A stretch of 41,205 nt of DNA from Thermomucor indicae-seudaticae (Eukaryota > Mucoromycota > Mucoromycetes > Mucorales > Lichtheimiaceae), in contig JSYX01000200.1 of NCBI GenBank assembly GCA_000787465.1, positions 1 through 41,205 of the forward strand. The letters run 5' to 3'. Below are positions 11,276 through 23,300 of this stretch, one piece after another. A program made the translations under genes and the position numbers. Below the pieces are notes generated by a model. That model worked only from the letters and a program-made list of their open reading frames with translations, ran no database searches and was not told where the DNA came from. How positions within the stretch are numbered: the first letter of the stretch is position 1; each line of letters opens with the position of its first letter.

Positions 11276-12731
11276 ATGATAAATTATAAATACCAAAAAT
11301 GTGAGCGAACAGAAGGTATGATAACGTATATTGCTGTTTCTATGGTCTATATTATTAAGGTGGCTAACTGATCAATGCTATTTAGTGTCTACCATAATTG
11401 GGCTCTGCCTAGCTGACCATACCTGACGCCAGTCCCAGCTAATAAAGTTATTTTCAACACACTTTTCCTGTATCCATTTCGAAAGCCAGACAGCTGTTCT
11501 ACCCACATTGACCTCTTCAGTAGAGTTATTGAAAAATATGCGTCAGCTATTGAATAGCCATAGACATTTAGTCGTGGAATCGTTACTGGCATCACATACA
11601 TCTTCCTGCTTGTTCGTCGTATCACAGTACAATACCTTTGGAAGCTGCTTATAATCTTCGGAAACTAGGCGAGTTATTTCTGTATACTTTTGCTCCCGGT
11701 TTTTGGCACGAATAACCTGAGTGAGCTTCCTGTTCGTTCTTCCCCCTGCAGATCCTGGAGCCGAACGATGCGGACGGAATAAATTCCTTAGCAGCGTGCA
11801 ATGAGGCACTTCCAACAACCCGGGTTGCTTGGGCGCTTCCCTCGCCTCTTGGATCGTGTTAATTCGGGCACTTCTTTGGGTTTGCGCTCCATTCTTCATT
11901 TCCAAGTAACGCGAACAATGAACTCGCTCAATCACAGCGACATTACGCGACCTTCCATGGATAGTGCACAACAGGAGGTCGATGGAAGCACTGTGGTTTC
12001 CCATGAGGAGTTGTGTAGGGTTCGATCCTGGATGGGGAGCCCGAGGAACGGCTATCACGGCCAAGGACGGCGGCAGGGACGAAAATCACGCAATCCCAAG
12101 TTTACCGCGAAACAGGATCACCTTTTTGGTCCGCTTACTATTACAACTCATCGTGCTGTATTTCGAGATCTGCGGCCATATTGCTGATGATAAGTTACAA
12201 AGGTAAGATTCTTGACCCATTGATAAAGGAGTGGCGGCCGGCGATGTTCTGTCATTGAGGCTGGTGCATTTGCAGACGTGCTTCTCTTTGATTGCTTGCG
12301 ATGGCTTTTCTGCCGGTAGTTAATAATAATCTGCATCACTTCACTGCAATTATACCCTCGCCTGGCATTGTGACACAATTCTTGTACAGTAATGCGTGAA
12401 ACTCAAAGACTTAACAAGAGCATGATTGAGCTGGGCGCTGAGTCTTACTGATGGTTTCATTGCTGATTCAGTTTTACAGCAAACAATGACAGAAATTTTA
12501 CTGCTACTGCGGCTCTCTTGGATATAGCATTGATTTAAAGAGAAAGATGGCAAGCGTCTTCTATGCAATTACTAAAGTGACAAAGCCCTGTCAAACGAGC
12601 ATCTTGTTTCAGGGTCCTTTGCTGCGTAAAAAGATTTTTGAGCGGTCACTGGATAAGGCAATTTCATTGTTCCTTTTCAACTATCCTGTACCTGCTGGTG
12701 TGCTGTGTGCACCTCTCGCATAATTGTTGAA
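11276..12731. other. Gene-free stretch before the F-box gene
   Basis: About 1.45 kb. Two open frames overlap on opposite strands, 11543-12064 minus (173 codons) and 11801-12187 plus (128 codons). Neither has a recognisable domain or flanking splice sites that I can support. I see no repeat or RNA gene. A real unrecognised gene on the minus strand remains possible. Confidence 0.35.
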
Positions 12732-15700
12732 ATGAAGCCCTCCATAAATGAAGACAACAGTTGGACATCCTCGGCCTTTGACTGGACTAATGATACACCT
12801 GGCTTCTTGCGACTATACCACCCGATTATGGAGCGTATTTGCCGTTACCTTTCTAGTCCGCAAGATCTCTTCCAGCTATGTCTTGTTCATTCGATTTGGT
12901 CCACAGCAGCTACAGGTGTTCTTTGGGAAGCGCCCCAATTCCGAAGCCCACAGTCGTTCGACCGTTTCCTCGCCACGGTTCGTGCATCAAAGCGTTCGGC
13001 ACTTGCAGTAAAGCGGCTTTCGCTCTGTGTTCGCGACGAAGATCAGCCTACCGTCTTTGAACCTATTGCACGATCGGATTCCCCTCGACACAATCAGAAC
13101 AAAAATAATGTACTCACAAATCCCAAGCTAATTTTGCTCTTAGCCCGTCTATGCGAAAGATTAAAGGAACTTCAGATTTACGGTTGGCATATGGAACCAA
13201 TGATGATTGAACAGCTCGCTGGCATGTTGCCCGAGCTCGAATCCATCGCCATCATTGGAAACAATACAGCACAAGACGGACCTTTTGTATTGAAAAGTAT
13301 TTTGCCACGAATTAAACAGTTACGGTTGGATGGCCATTTTGCATTGACGCCTCAATTTACGGGAACCCTCAGTCATCGATGTCACATGCTTCGATCACTG
13401 CAGATCAGTATTGGACAGGTTCAGCAAGAAACACTTGCGGCGTTGTGTTCGGGCAGTCTCAACCTGCATGAATTGATTCTGACGCACGCCAAGCCTGCAT
13501 TGGATGTGCATATCGAGCGAGTCCTCAAATCATTCCGAACTTTGCGTCGTTTTTGTCTGCACGGCAACCTATATGCGACCGCAAATGTGATCAATATGGC
13601 CATTGCGGTCTGCAGCCAGTTGACAAGTCTTGAGATCCGCGCCGATGAAAACGCTCTTCTGCGGAAAGATCAGAAACTTTCTTGGACGCGAACACCCGTA
13701 TCACCTTTGAGAAGGTTGGTGGTAGAGAATATGGTTTTGCCCGATGTCATCATGAGGGGTGTTGCAAGCGCGTGTCCGTCGTTGGAGACGCTTGGATTGA
13801 AAAACTGCCTGGAAGTCTCGGACGCTTCGATGGAACAAATCTGTTACGGCGCCCCACGCCTCAACACCTTTCATGCTATTAAATGCGAGAATATCACCCA
13901 GTTGACTTTACAGTATATTACACAGAGCTCTGTATACAAGACAATTAGGCAGATCCACATGGAGCATTGCGGTATCGTGGAACCAAAGGCAGTGTATGCG
14001 CTATGCTGCGCTGCAGCCGAGCACAATCTAAGTAGACTACGCTTTATCGGTTATGAAAACGTGGCTACATCTGTCATTGGAGGCCATGCTATGGAACTAC
14101 CGACGTGTGATCAATGGGTACCTGAGCAGATCACGTTCGATAAGGAAGCTATTAGAAATGTAGCCGAGATCGATAGTTCAACAGTACCAGAACTGATGGT
14201 GACGCCAGAAGGCAGATATCTTTCGGGTGAAGAGATCATCGCGCTTGCAGAGAAACTGGAAATGGCTGTCCACACTTTAGTAGAGGCGATGGCTGCCGTG
14301 CAGGTATGTATACCAAGTTGAGTTATACCGTCGAAAGTATTCCTGACGTTATCTTTGCATGTCAGTCTAAGGACGCGTCAGGCTCAATAGATGAAGATCA
14401 CAAAAAGGAAACCATGCCAAAGGCGAAGCAGGCTGCGCCAGAAATACACACCTATGCGCCTCCACCGATGATCCGAGGTAATGGTTTATTTTCAATGATT
14501 TATCTACAGCAAATTTATTAACCGATAATATAAACAACAGAACCGTCAAAGAAAAGCGCATCTCGCTTGCTTGTCTTAAAGGAGCAGTCTGACAAGCGAC
14601 CGACTACTCCAGCACTTTGGGCAGCTACCAATGAGTCAATGATTGAACCGTATTTGGATTCCTCCAGCGTGACAGAACGACAAGCACGTTCGGCATCCCC
14701 AGCAACTCCCAGACAATATTCTTTGCAATCATCTCCTAAAGTTTCTTCTTCGCCGGAACCAGCATCAGAAGGGTCTATAGTATCAGACATGGCATCGTCA
14801 ACAGGTAGAGAATCCATCAGATACGGCGGCGAGGGACCCGATGATGAGGACGATATACTCAAATATGAGGATGAAACATTTGGGGAAATGTTAGAGGAAG
14901 CACCTGCAGAAGAAGACTGGCCGTCCTTAACAAACACGTCTGGAGCAGGGAAATCAGCGAAAGAAATCGACCTTGGAGGCTGGGGAACTTTCAACGGGAT
15001 ACAATGGTCAAAAGAATCAAAATCGTCAAAGTCATCAAAGAGCTCAAAGAGTAAACTTAGCTCAGCGAGACAACAACAAGAAGATATAACGGCGGGACCG
15101 TTCGCACCAGTTCAGGGAAATTGGAGACCAGCGACCATGGAGGCTTTCGCTGATAAGTGGCGCCAGGAGGCTCTCGAAACTCCTGTTACTAGCAGTCCTA
15201 GCCGACGAGGACAACGCCAGGCACGGGACATCTTGGTTCTGGAGAACGATGGTTGGGGCACGCCTAGAAACTATGTCCCATGGGATGACTTAAGACAGCA
15301 AGGATTTGCGCATGACATACTCGAGAAACAAAAGAATACTGCCTTTTGGGACGTTGAAGCTGGACAGTACAAGAAACTGAGCGAGTTACAAGCGGCGAGA
15401 CCTCCTGTTCCGCAACAAACAACTGCTGTCAGACACAGTTTGGACGACGAAGCGTGGCCAACTGTTCAAGCTCAGGCGCGTTTACAAGCACAATCTCGTC
15501 CTCAGCGGAATACGCCCAAAGATGCGGCTATGGACACTCTAAGTTCAGACGGATCAACGATCGATTGGAACGAAGACGACGGCTTAACCATCAAGACTTC
15601 CACACAAATCCATTCACATCCACCAAAAGGTATGCGTTGTGATAATTTTGAACCTTTGGATCCCCCTGAACATCCCGGTAATCCAAGATGGTGTACACTG

Positions 15701-17039
15701 GCTGAATGGACAGTCCACAGAGAGTTGGGTACAGTCGAGCATCCGGAATCGGATAACTCGAGACCCTCTGTGGATGATGAAGGAGGATGGGGTGATCCAC
15801 CACCGGCAATCGGGATAGGCATGAGTTGGTCGATGCATTGCTGAACCCAATAAAATGTGCTTCCCAATATCATGGATATCTTTGGCAGAAAAGCACAGTA
15901 ACTAACGTTTATTTGTTCGCGCTAGGTACAACCAAGGTCTCGTCCGTAAATGCGTCCAAAGCAACAAAAGATACCAAAGAGCAACCAGCTCGTCCAGCAA
16001 CACCGTCTTCTAGGCGAAACATTCATACAGAACCAACTGCTCCAGCTGCGGCAGCAGCACAGGTAACTCGGACCAAGGCCGCGGAATCAAGGTCGAAACG
16101 TTCGCCATCAAGAGGTACAATACCTCCAGAAGAAATGGCTGGTCGATGGAGTGATTTTCAAGCCCTTGATGCCAAGGCCAAGACAGTCCAACCCAGTCCT
16201 TCGGCAAGCGATCAGAAAACTGACGTGCTTATTGACACCAGTGATGGAGTTAATGTGGAGAATGAGGTGGTGAAACGTCAGACGCCGTCTTTCGATGCAC
16301 AGCTGTGGCAAAATGCGGCGGACAGCTTACTTGCACCGCTGCCACCTACTCCAAGAGAAGGCGGCGACGACAAGAACGAAAAGAAGCACGTTGCTACCAA
16401 AGTTGAAGAGTACAATTGGGGTGATTTGGATAAGGAAGTGTCCAAGGGTGGTCCAGTTGATATTGCCGCTACCACTGCTACTACTAGTAACCAACAACAA
16501 GAAGAAGAACCGTTTGGCGTTCTGGTGACCGACGTTGATCCTCCAACAATAACTAATAGTAGTAGTAAAGATTTGGAAGATACGCTTTTATCCGACTTGC
16601 AAAGCACAACAGATGGTACAATGAAAAGTACAACACCCGAGCAACAACAGCAGCCATCTCCTCTCTTGAAGGGAAGCACATCGTCAACTGCTGCCGAGGG
16701 CTCAGATAAACCTCTAAAGACAATCAACTTTGAAGTTCCTGGTTATGGTGAAGCAAAACCTTTATCTTTGTATGAGGTAAGATGAATTTCTGCGTAAAAA
16801 CGGGAAGACTAGTTTGCTTAACAATCGTTTTGGACACACAGGATATTGATCCAAAAGACTCTGTGAGGGAGTATTGTGAACGATGGAACGTGTTTGAGTT
16901 ATATGACAAGATCCTAAATATTGTTACGCCCATACACACGGAAAAGAAAACAAAGCGATTGCTAAAGCGAAAGAAGAAAGCCAAACGAGCTCTTGCCAAT
17001 GGCGAAGTAAAGAGCGACAACTTTGACACCCTGCTGTAA
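12732..17039 (+). CDS. F-box/leucine-rich-repeat protein with Trp-Gly motif tail
   Basis: Five exons are proposed: 12732-14303, 14366-14477, 14541-15824, 15926-16776 and 16842-17039, about 1338 aa. Residues about 29-70 (YHPIMERICRYLSSPQDLFQ, then W in VHSIWSTAATGVLWEAP) form an F-box, which in known proteins binds Skp1 in SCF ubiquitin ligases. Residues about 100-470 contain leucine-rich repeats (ETLGLKNCLEVSDASMEQIC). The remaining ~800 residues are acidic and disordered, with WG motifs at about W709 (GGWGTF), W800 (DGWGTP), W978 (GGWGDP) and W1154 (YNWGDL). The C-terminus is basic (KRLLKRKKKAKRAL). The third intron's donor is uncertain: GTTGGT at 15825 or GTGATC at 15792 both fit phase. If the first intron is not spliced, the F-box/LRR half ends at 14321. 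Substrate unknown. Confidence 0.75.
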
Positions 17040-17118
17040 ATGAATGTATTCCCCCACCCCGCCAAGCACACATATACAAAGCTTTATATCTTGCTGCAGT
17101 TACCAAAAAATCGCAACT

Positions 17119-17124
17119 AATAAA
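17119..17124 (+). terminator. Candidate polyadenylation signal (AATAAA) for the F-box gene
   Basis: AATAAA occurs 80 bp after the stop codon at 17037-17039. It lies in the 141-bp gap between two convergent genes. Confidence 0.4.
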
Positions 17125-17156
17125 GGCATGTACCATATGGTGAAGATACGGACAGA

Positions 17157-17162
17157 TTTATT
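17157..17162 (-). terminator. Candidate polyadenylation signal (AATAAA) for RPL17
   Basis: On the minus strand AATAAA begins 18 bp after the RPL17 stop codon (17181-17183). A very short 3' UTR is common for ribosomal protein genes. Confidence 0.45.
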
Positions 17163-17180
17163 GCATAAACTTTTTTTCGC

Positions 17181-17940
17181 TTAGGCAGTCTTGGTAGCGG
17201 TGCGGGCGAGACGAGCGTTGCGAGCAAGCTGACGGGCATTCAGGCGGACAACCTTCTTATCAGCAGCACGAGAAACAGCAGTTTCCTTTTCAGTAAGAAT
17301 AACCTCAATGTGGCATGGCGAGGTCATGAAGGGGTTGCTATACGAATCGAGTCAGCTCACATTATTTTTGATCAATCTCCTCAACATCTACGTACATGCG
17401 ACCGTGGGCACGGTAAGTTCTGCGACGGTGCTTGGGGGCCTGGTTCACAACGATGCTGGAAATGTACAGTTCCTCGACGTTCAAGCCCTTGGCCTCAGCG
17501 TTAGCTTCGGCGTTCTTCAAGAGGTCAGTGACAAACTTGACCGACTTGACGGGCCAACGACCCTGAGTAGCGTTGAACTCCTTAGCCTGAGCAGTACGAC
17601 CGACGCCACCGTTGAAGCGGCGGAAAGGAATGCATTGCTTGTGCTCAGTGACATTCTTCAAGTACGCGTAAGCCTTGCTGAGCTTCATGCCCTTGATGGC
17701 AGCAGCAACCTCATGCGTGTTCTTGAACTGTAATAATTGCAAAAACTGTTATTGTCGTTGTCTTCATATATCGCGCAATATCTGTCGAGTATACTTGCGT
17801 GAACACGGAGGTACGAGCCTCGGGACTTGGCAGCTGAAGATTCGTAGTAGCATAAGAAACACGTAATGGAACCTTCATTCTGGCGAAAATGAAACCTTAC
17901 CCTTTGCGGGGTTAGCGGGAGTGGCAGCGTATCTCACCAT
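17181..17940 (-). CDS. RPL17: Cytosolic 60S ribosomal protein L17 (uL22)
   Basis: This protein lines the peptide exit tunnel of the large ribosomal subunit. Exons on the minus strand are 17940-17901, 17833-17799, 17727-17396 and 17337-17181, giving 187 aa, close to the 184 aa of yeast Rpl17. Recognisable blocks are [13 protein letters not shown] at the start, [47 protein letters not shown], and [15 protein letters not shown] followed by [19 protein letters not shown]. The second intron (17798-17728) must be GC-AG: the exon ends at SYLRVH, the donor is GCAAGT, and only this joins LRVH to FKNT in frame. The third intron has a GTACGT donor that completes the Ile of GRINPF. Identification is firm. 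Confidence 0.96.
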
Positions 17941-18849
17941 GCTGAACTGAATGTCGAATTATAAATGCCAGATCGTTCGAATGTTGTATTTTAGGTGCGA
18001 ATCGAGAGTCGAAGGTAAGTTGAAAATAAATAAAAAAGAATTGGGGGTATATTCATCAGTCATCCATCCGTATTCATCCATCCATCCATCCATCCATCCA
18101 TAATTCATCAGTCGTATTGCCGTCGGCTGGTACATACCTCGGTCGTATACGCAATATAAGAGGAGGGGAAGCCTATTGCTTCAAGCAGTGCTGCTTTTTT
18201 TCGTACACAGTTGCCTTATTTGGTATCCTGTGTCCGTATCAGCAAAGCTCCGACAACACACACGTTGCGTGGCAAACCTATTGCCAAGTTGTCCTGTGAA
18301 AGCACTTCACGTCTTCCAGAACAGATACAAAGCTTGCCCCTGTTCGTGCCAGATTGCTTATGATGACGGTTGCACCTGTCTATGCCATAATAAGGGATCC
18401 TCGACTCGTGGCTTTTCGGATATGTTTGCTTATATTAAATACCATTGCACGTACTGCATTTCCGAACTTATTAAGCTGCAGCATGAGGAACGTGTACTAC
18501 GAAGCATGGCCAATACAAGATGTATCTACCATCTGTGATACCACAGGCATACATTAAGTCAAACAACACATAAGCTTCGGATTATTGTCACACTCAGGAG
18601 CATGTCGGCGCGTCCACGGCAATGAGAAATGAGTTGCTGCAAGTACGCGTATACTTATGCGAGCAAGAGCGTTCATCGTAATCTTATTGGTGGCATTGCA
18701 ACCATCCATCTAAGACCGAAAAAAGTTATACTAAGCAGAATCAAACTGGGACCATAGGGCATTCTGCTAGCAGTGGGGCGGCCAAAGAGTTCAGATCGTG
18801 AGTGGTCAAGGTGAAGTAGTGGAGGGGTAAAAAGAGCACTTAGGTGTTA
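17941..18849. other. RPL17 promoter and spacer
   Basis: About 910 bp between RPL17 and the upstream minus-strand A20/AN1 gene. It holds the CATC microsatellite listed separately. The plus-strand frame at 18176-18538 lacks an early ATG and any known domain, so I do not call it. I see nothing else definite. Confidence 0.4.
18060..18101. repeat. (CATC)n microsatellite upstream of RPL17
   Basis: A tetranucleotide CATC repeat runs almost unbroken from 18075 to 18101 (nearly seven units), preceded by an interrupted block at 18060-18069. It lies about 120-160 bp upstream of the RPL17 start and may be length-polymorphic between strains. Confidence 0.85.
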
Positions 18850-19682
18850 TCACAAGCTGTCGATTCTTTGGAAGGACCTTCCTCCTTTCGGTTTCTCGTG
18901 AAGTTTGGGATTATTCTTGGCAAGATTATCTAACGCAGACGCAGATTTAGTTCTCTCTCACAACGCAAACAGTCTTCCTTATATACCTCGTTCCATCTTG
19001 CCAAAATCAATCTCACAGTCGTGTTTGTCAGGATATTTGTGGGAATCGCAGAACACGTAGTCGCAGCGACATTTGTTGGTTGTTTGCTTTGCCAACGGGA
19101 CCTACGATACTTTCCTTGTCAGAGACTGCCTCATGGACTTGCCCTTTCCGCCTCTCACCTTGACTCGGCATTTAAAGCAGCGGCCTTTATTGGTTTGCGG
19201 TGGTTTTGGACTCTCTCCAGTAGTGGTACTTGAACCAGGGGTGGAAGGTGTTGATCCGAGGTCTTGAGAACGGAACTTGTCACTGCGCATTATTGGTGAA
19301 GGTGATCGGGCATGTTTTCTAGGTACAGTACTGGCTGCAGCTGGGCCACGCTGCTGCAAGGCTCCAACGTTCTCCATTACATGTTGCAAAGAGCTGGTAC
19401 TTGATGAGGCCGAAAAGGATCCCTTTGCAGCCTCAGATGAATTTACGGCTGGTTTGTCTCGTGTAGATTGTTCCGTTCCTGCTTTGGTAGATTTCAGCAG
19501 TTGGGCCACTGAGAATGCATGAAGCTGATGAAAAGATCGATCTTACTGGATGCATCATCTAACTTCCGTTGTGCCTGAGCATCTTTGAAGCATTTGGAGC
19601 ACATGTTGTTGTACATTTCGCTCCCATAAAATCCACATCCGGCTATACATGGTGTTGGCCTTTTGGGTTCGTTATTGTCCAT
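18850..19682 (-). CDS. A20/AN1 zinc-finger protein
   Basis: Minus-strand exons 19682-19547, 19508-19159, 19101-18987 and 18929-18850 give 226 aa. The N-terminal A20 finger has C12 and C16 in CIAGCGFYG, then the C-x2-C of MCSKC at about 28-31. A Ser/Ala/Pro-rich linker follows, then a C-terminal AN1 finger assembled across exons 2 to 4: RCFKCRVKV, KCRCDYVFCDSHKYPDKHDC, and DNLAKNNPKL. Proteins of this architecture (ZFAND5, plant stress-associated proteins) bind ubiquitin and act in stress responses or proteasome regulation. The first intron (19546-19509) is only 38 nt, at the lower limit for splicing, but its GTAAGA donor and CAG acceptor keep phase. Introns 2 and 3 are each 57 nt. The exact cellular role is inferred from family. 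Confidence 0.88.
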
Positions 19683-20312
19683 GCTGTCTGGTGCTTTGAA
19701 AAGGCGGAGACGAATGTGGAGGGTAAATTTGGGAATTGAGGCTGCGCGCTGCCCATGCCTCTCGCAGGGATTCCTCTGAGAAAAAAAATCCGTTTTTGTA
19801 CTGCAGTCTATAAAGATATTGTTTGTTTCTGCTTGGTTTGTTTAACAGCTGATCAAGAAAGCTTGTGGAGCCAGAAATAGCACATTCTTGGCAATTGTTT
19901 ATTAGCGCATCTTAGGACAGCAGTGTCAAGGACTGCATTGGGCTATTTAGCACCTTATAGGACGACTTTCCAACCATCAGAAAAGTTTGAGTTGATATTC
20001 CTGAACACAAGTGCAAAAGTCAGTTTTCCTGGTGGTCTATGTAAATTTACATGACAACCCAGTTCCTGAAAACCTGGACACAGATGCAATAATGGAAATA
20101 GACTCCTAGAGGAGCCGGACCGTCTGTACCTCCATATATAATGATAGCAAGTACGTTTTTTACGGACATTCTTTTTACTTATATGGTATGGACATCATGG
20201 CATAGCAAGTGGCAGCTTGGAGCATACGAACCTTCTTATTGGCCGAAACGTCGGCGGGAAAGAACAAAACTTTTTCAGCTTGTTTGATCTTCCTGATTAA
20301 ATTCTGTCCAGG
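19683..20312. promoter_or_regulatory. Shared upstream region of two divergent genes
   Basis: About 630 bp separate the divergent ATGs of the A20/AN1 gene (19682) and the coiled-coil gene (20313). The region has a poly-A run near 19780-19788 and no ORF of note. Promoter function follows from position only. Confidence 0.4.
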
Positions 20313-23300
20313 ATGGATCTAGTTGAAGACATGGAAATATCTGAGGGTTCTGAATCTGATTCCAGTGATATGGATATTGCTCAAAGCGACGAGGAAACGC
20401 CTGTCAACGTAATTCAACCCACCAGTAACGGCATTAGGAAAGACATCGGTCCGCCAACCTCAGCCGCAAACACGAATGCAACGAATGTCGCGAGAAACGT
20501 TCAAGAAACGTCGCTTACAGAAAGCAACTTTACGGCAGTTAATAACAACAACAACAACAACCAGGGATTTCAGCTTAACTTCTACCAGGACTATGGTCGG
20601 CCGTTAGTTGAAGACCTGAATGTCTCATATATAATAGATGTAGGCAGCGAAGGCGATAAGAGCGAAGACATTATTGATTCGTTGTACGGTCCTTTTCCTT
20701 TGCACAATCAGCTTTTGCATAGAGAAACGGTGAATGTCAGCTCGTCGCCACCACCTCATAAAGCGCGTATATTGGCAAACAAACAGAAACAAATTGAACA
20801 ATTGAAACGTTTGATTGCGGAAAGAGAAAAGCAGCTTCAGCAAAAGGCAGCAAAGGAAACATCGACTACTGGAGAGCCCAATAAAGCGGACGACAAAACA
20901 ACAGAACTAGGCACATCGGCAAAAAACACTGAAGAGAAGAAATTGCAAGAGAGAGCGTCACAGGAGAATGGAAATTTGAAAAAGACACTCCACGCGATGG
21001 AGCAAGAATTGCAGGATATGACATCCAAATCCGAAGTAGAGGCATTGGTGAGCACGACGAAAGTACAGGAAACCGGCTCTGAGGAAACGGCATCTGGAAA
21101 TGTCAATGTCGACACGAAGGATACAAGTAAAGAGTTGAGCTCAGAGGAAAATGCTCTTTCGGAGGAAGAAGAAGGGGAGAGTGATAACGAGTCCTCCGAA
21201 AGCGGGTACGAATCTGATGAAAGCTATGCAACTGCCCCAGGGTCGCCGTCGAATGTCGAGCCAGTAGCGGCTATCGAGAAACAAATGGAAGAGCTACAAA
21301 AACAAGTTAAAGAATATCGAGAACAGTTGCAGACTCTTGAAAAGGCGAGACGCGATGCCCAAGTGAAATTACTTGGACTTCAAGTAAAAATCTCTCTGGA
21401 ACAAAACCGGAAATCCTTGTCGAAAGTTCATCGTAACGATGCCGAAGGGCCAAAGACAGGTGACAAAAGAACGTCAATGGAAGTGGATGATGCGCAGCAA
21501 TTACCCAGGAAACGAGTCAGAGAATACGAAAATCCATCAAAAGAACAGAAGACGCCAGTCCATGAAACTCCGCGAGCAACAGAGTTCGCCGACATGGTAA
21601 CAGACTATAGTTACCGCAAAGAGCTGATTGCAAAACAAGAGCGGCCCGCACCTCCTGTTCCTCCTTCAACCACTGCTCAGGCAAAGAACTTTGCGTCCTC
21701 TTCATCTATACCCCTAAGACAACATGAACAACCGAGCAGCAAGTTTCAGCCTTCTGTACCGCATACCGTACCTCCTACCGTGGATACACGGACGCGACAT
21801 AGTCCAATCGTCTCGAAGAAGTCCTTTTCTCCTGTATCTGGTGTCACACCTCTGGCTGATGGGATGAAGCTCAGTACATACTTGACAGAGGTCGAAGAGC
21901 TCGTAACAATGCGGTTATCGGCTGACGACAAAGCTTTGCCCGCTTCGGAACGAAGTCAGCGAACTGCCATGCGTCCGACTCGAGTAATGACCGTGGATGG
22001 TTTTACTTTCACTCTAAATTCCGTCCTCATGAAGGGCGCAAGTCGAGCGCACCAAGTATGAAAGTCAATGGATTTTAGGGACGCTTGTCGACTTATAGCT
22101 GCTTGCTGTTTAGGACCGGTTAACCTTGAATCCCACAACCAGCACAGAATCAGAGCCGATTAACCAGGCTGTCGAGAGTATCGTATGTCGTTACCACAAT
22201 CTAATATCAGGGATGGCACTCACCGTGGCGCTCCTCTGCAGGATAACATAGCCTTTGAAAGTCCTTTAATTAACGTCGTCCGAAGAAGCGACCAAAGTAA
22301 ATCCGTCCTTCCAGCAGATGTGCAGCAGTCTATCGAGAATATAGTTCGCTCTCTTCCACCCATCACCGGCCAAGATATCAGCTCACGACACAAGTGGGGT
22401 CAGATCCCATTAATGTTGACGAAACGTCTGGCGGAAGACGCTGCTACTGCACATCCTGATGTCGAGCTTTTCTGGGGTCTGTATTCGGAAATTTTACTCT
22501 ATTTCCACGGCGATAGCGACATATTTAGGACGGAATTGAAGCGAATACTTAAGCGCATGCCTATGGCCCTCGACGTACACTGGCAAGCAATACGCGCAGC
22601 GAGTCTGAAAGGCGATTGGCTTCCTAGTGCCATTGAATATATTCAAGACCTTGCGAAGAAGAAGTTCGTTTCAGATAATGAAGGTGAGGTGATGGTGTAT
22701 TGCAGGTTGACGGCAAATGCCCAGTTCTCACGTTTGCACATACAGTGGACTCTCAGCTTATATCTGGCTTGACAGCCGAAGTCTTGCTCCGTATTATGCG
22801 TTATAGAGGTGCCTCGTGCGTTGTTCATTTTCTGACCTGTAGGCAAGACACTGTCATCCGCGAAGACGTCGTGGAGCCATTTTCGCTGGAAGGCTCTTTC
22901 TCGATAATCTACCTGACTGACCACGACGTTTACATCATATGGATGTCGATTTTATATGATTTCATCTTCAAAAAGATGCCGGACTCGATATGCCGACAGT
23001 GGCAATCCTCATTAGTCACAACAGGAGCCCCGGCCACCAGCAAGCCGTTGTTTACCATCGATTGGTCACAAGTCGTATCAGAATCGCCATTGACTCGACC
23101 TGAACAACTCGGCGCGGCCAACATTATCCTATCAATGTTACGTTTCTTTTCCAAAAAGGCAAGAGGAGATGACCGGAAACGGCCTTTACTGATGGGCGTC
23201 TGGAGAACGCTGATGGATTTCCTGGTCCACATTGAGTGTTACAAGAGAGCAGGAACGTTGGCACTTATCCGCGCTGGATTGGACGTGGAGGCCCTGCAAC

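Noticed and set aside
12018..12040. TTCGATC block resembling a tRNA T-loop (GGGTTCGATCCTGG)
   Set aside because: The five-base stem around the loop does not pair (TAGGG against CTGGA), and no anticodon or acceptor arm can be folded around it on either strand.
11543..12064. 173-codon minus-strand ORF
   Set aside because: No domain, no signal peptide, low-complexity-free but unrecognisable sequence, and an opposing 128-codon ORF on the plus strand overlaps it. It could be chance, so I do not call it as a gene.
18176..18538. 120-codon plus-strand ORF rich in Cys
   Set aside because: It has no early ATG, its start is hydrophobic by composition, and no homology or splice context supports it.
22183..22241. 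Start of a new gene at the ATG at 22185
   Set aside because: GTATGT ... CTGCAG here is a perfect intron, and splicing it keeps the frame continuous from the preceding exon.
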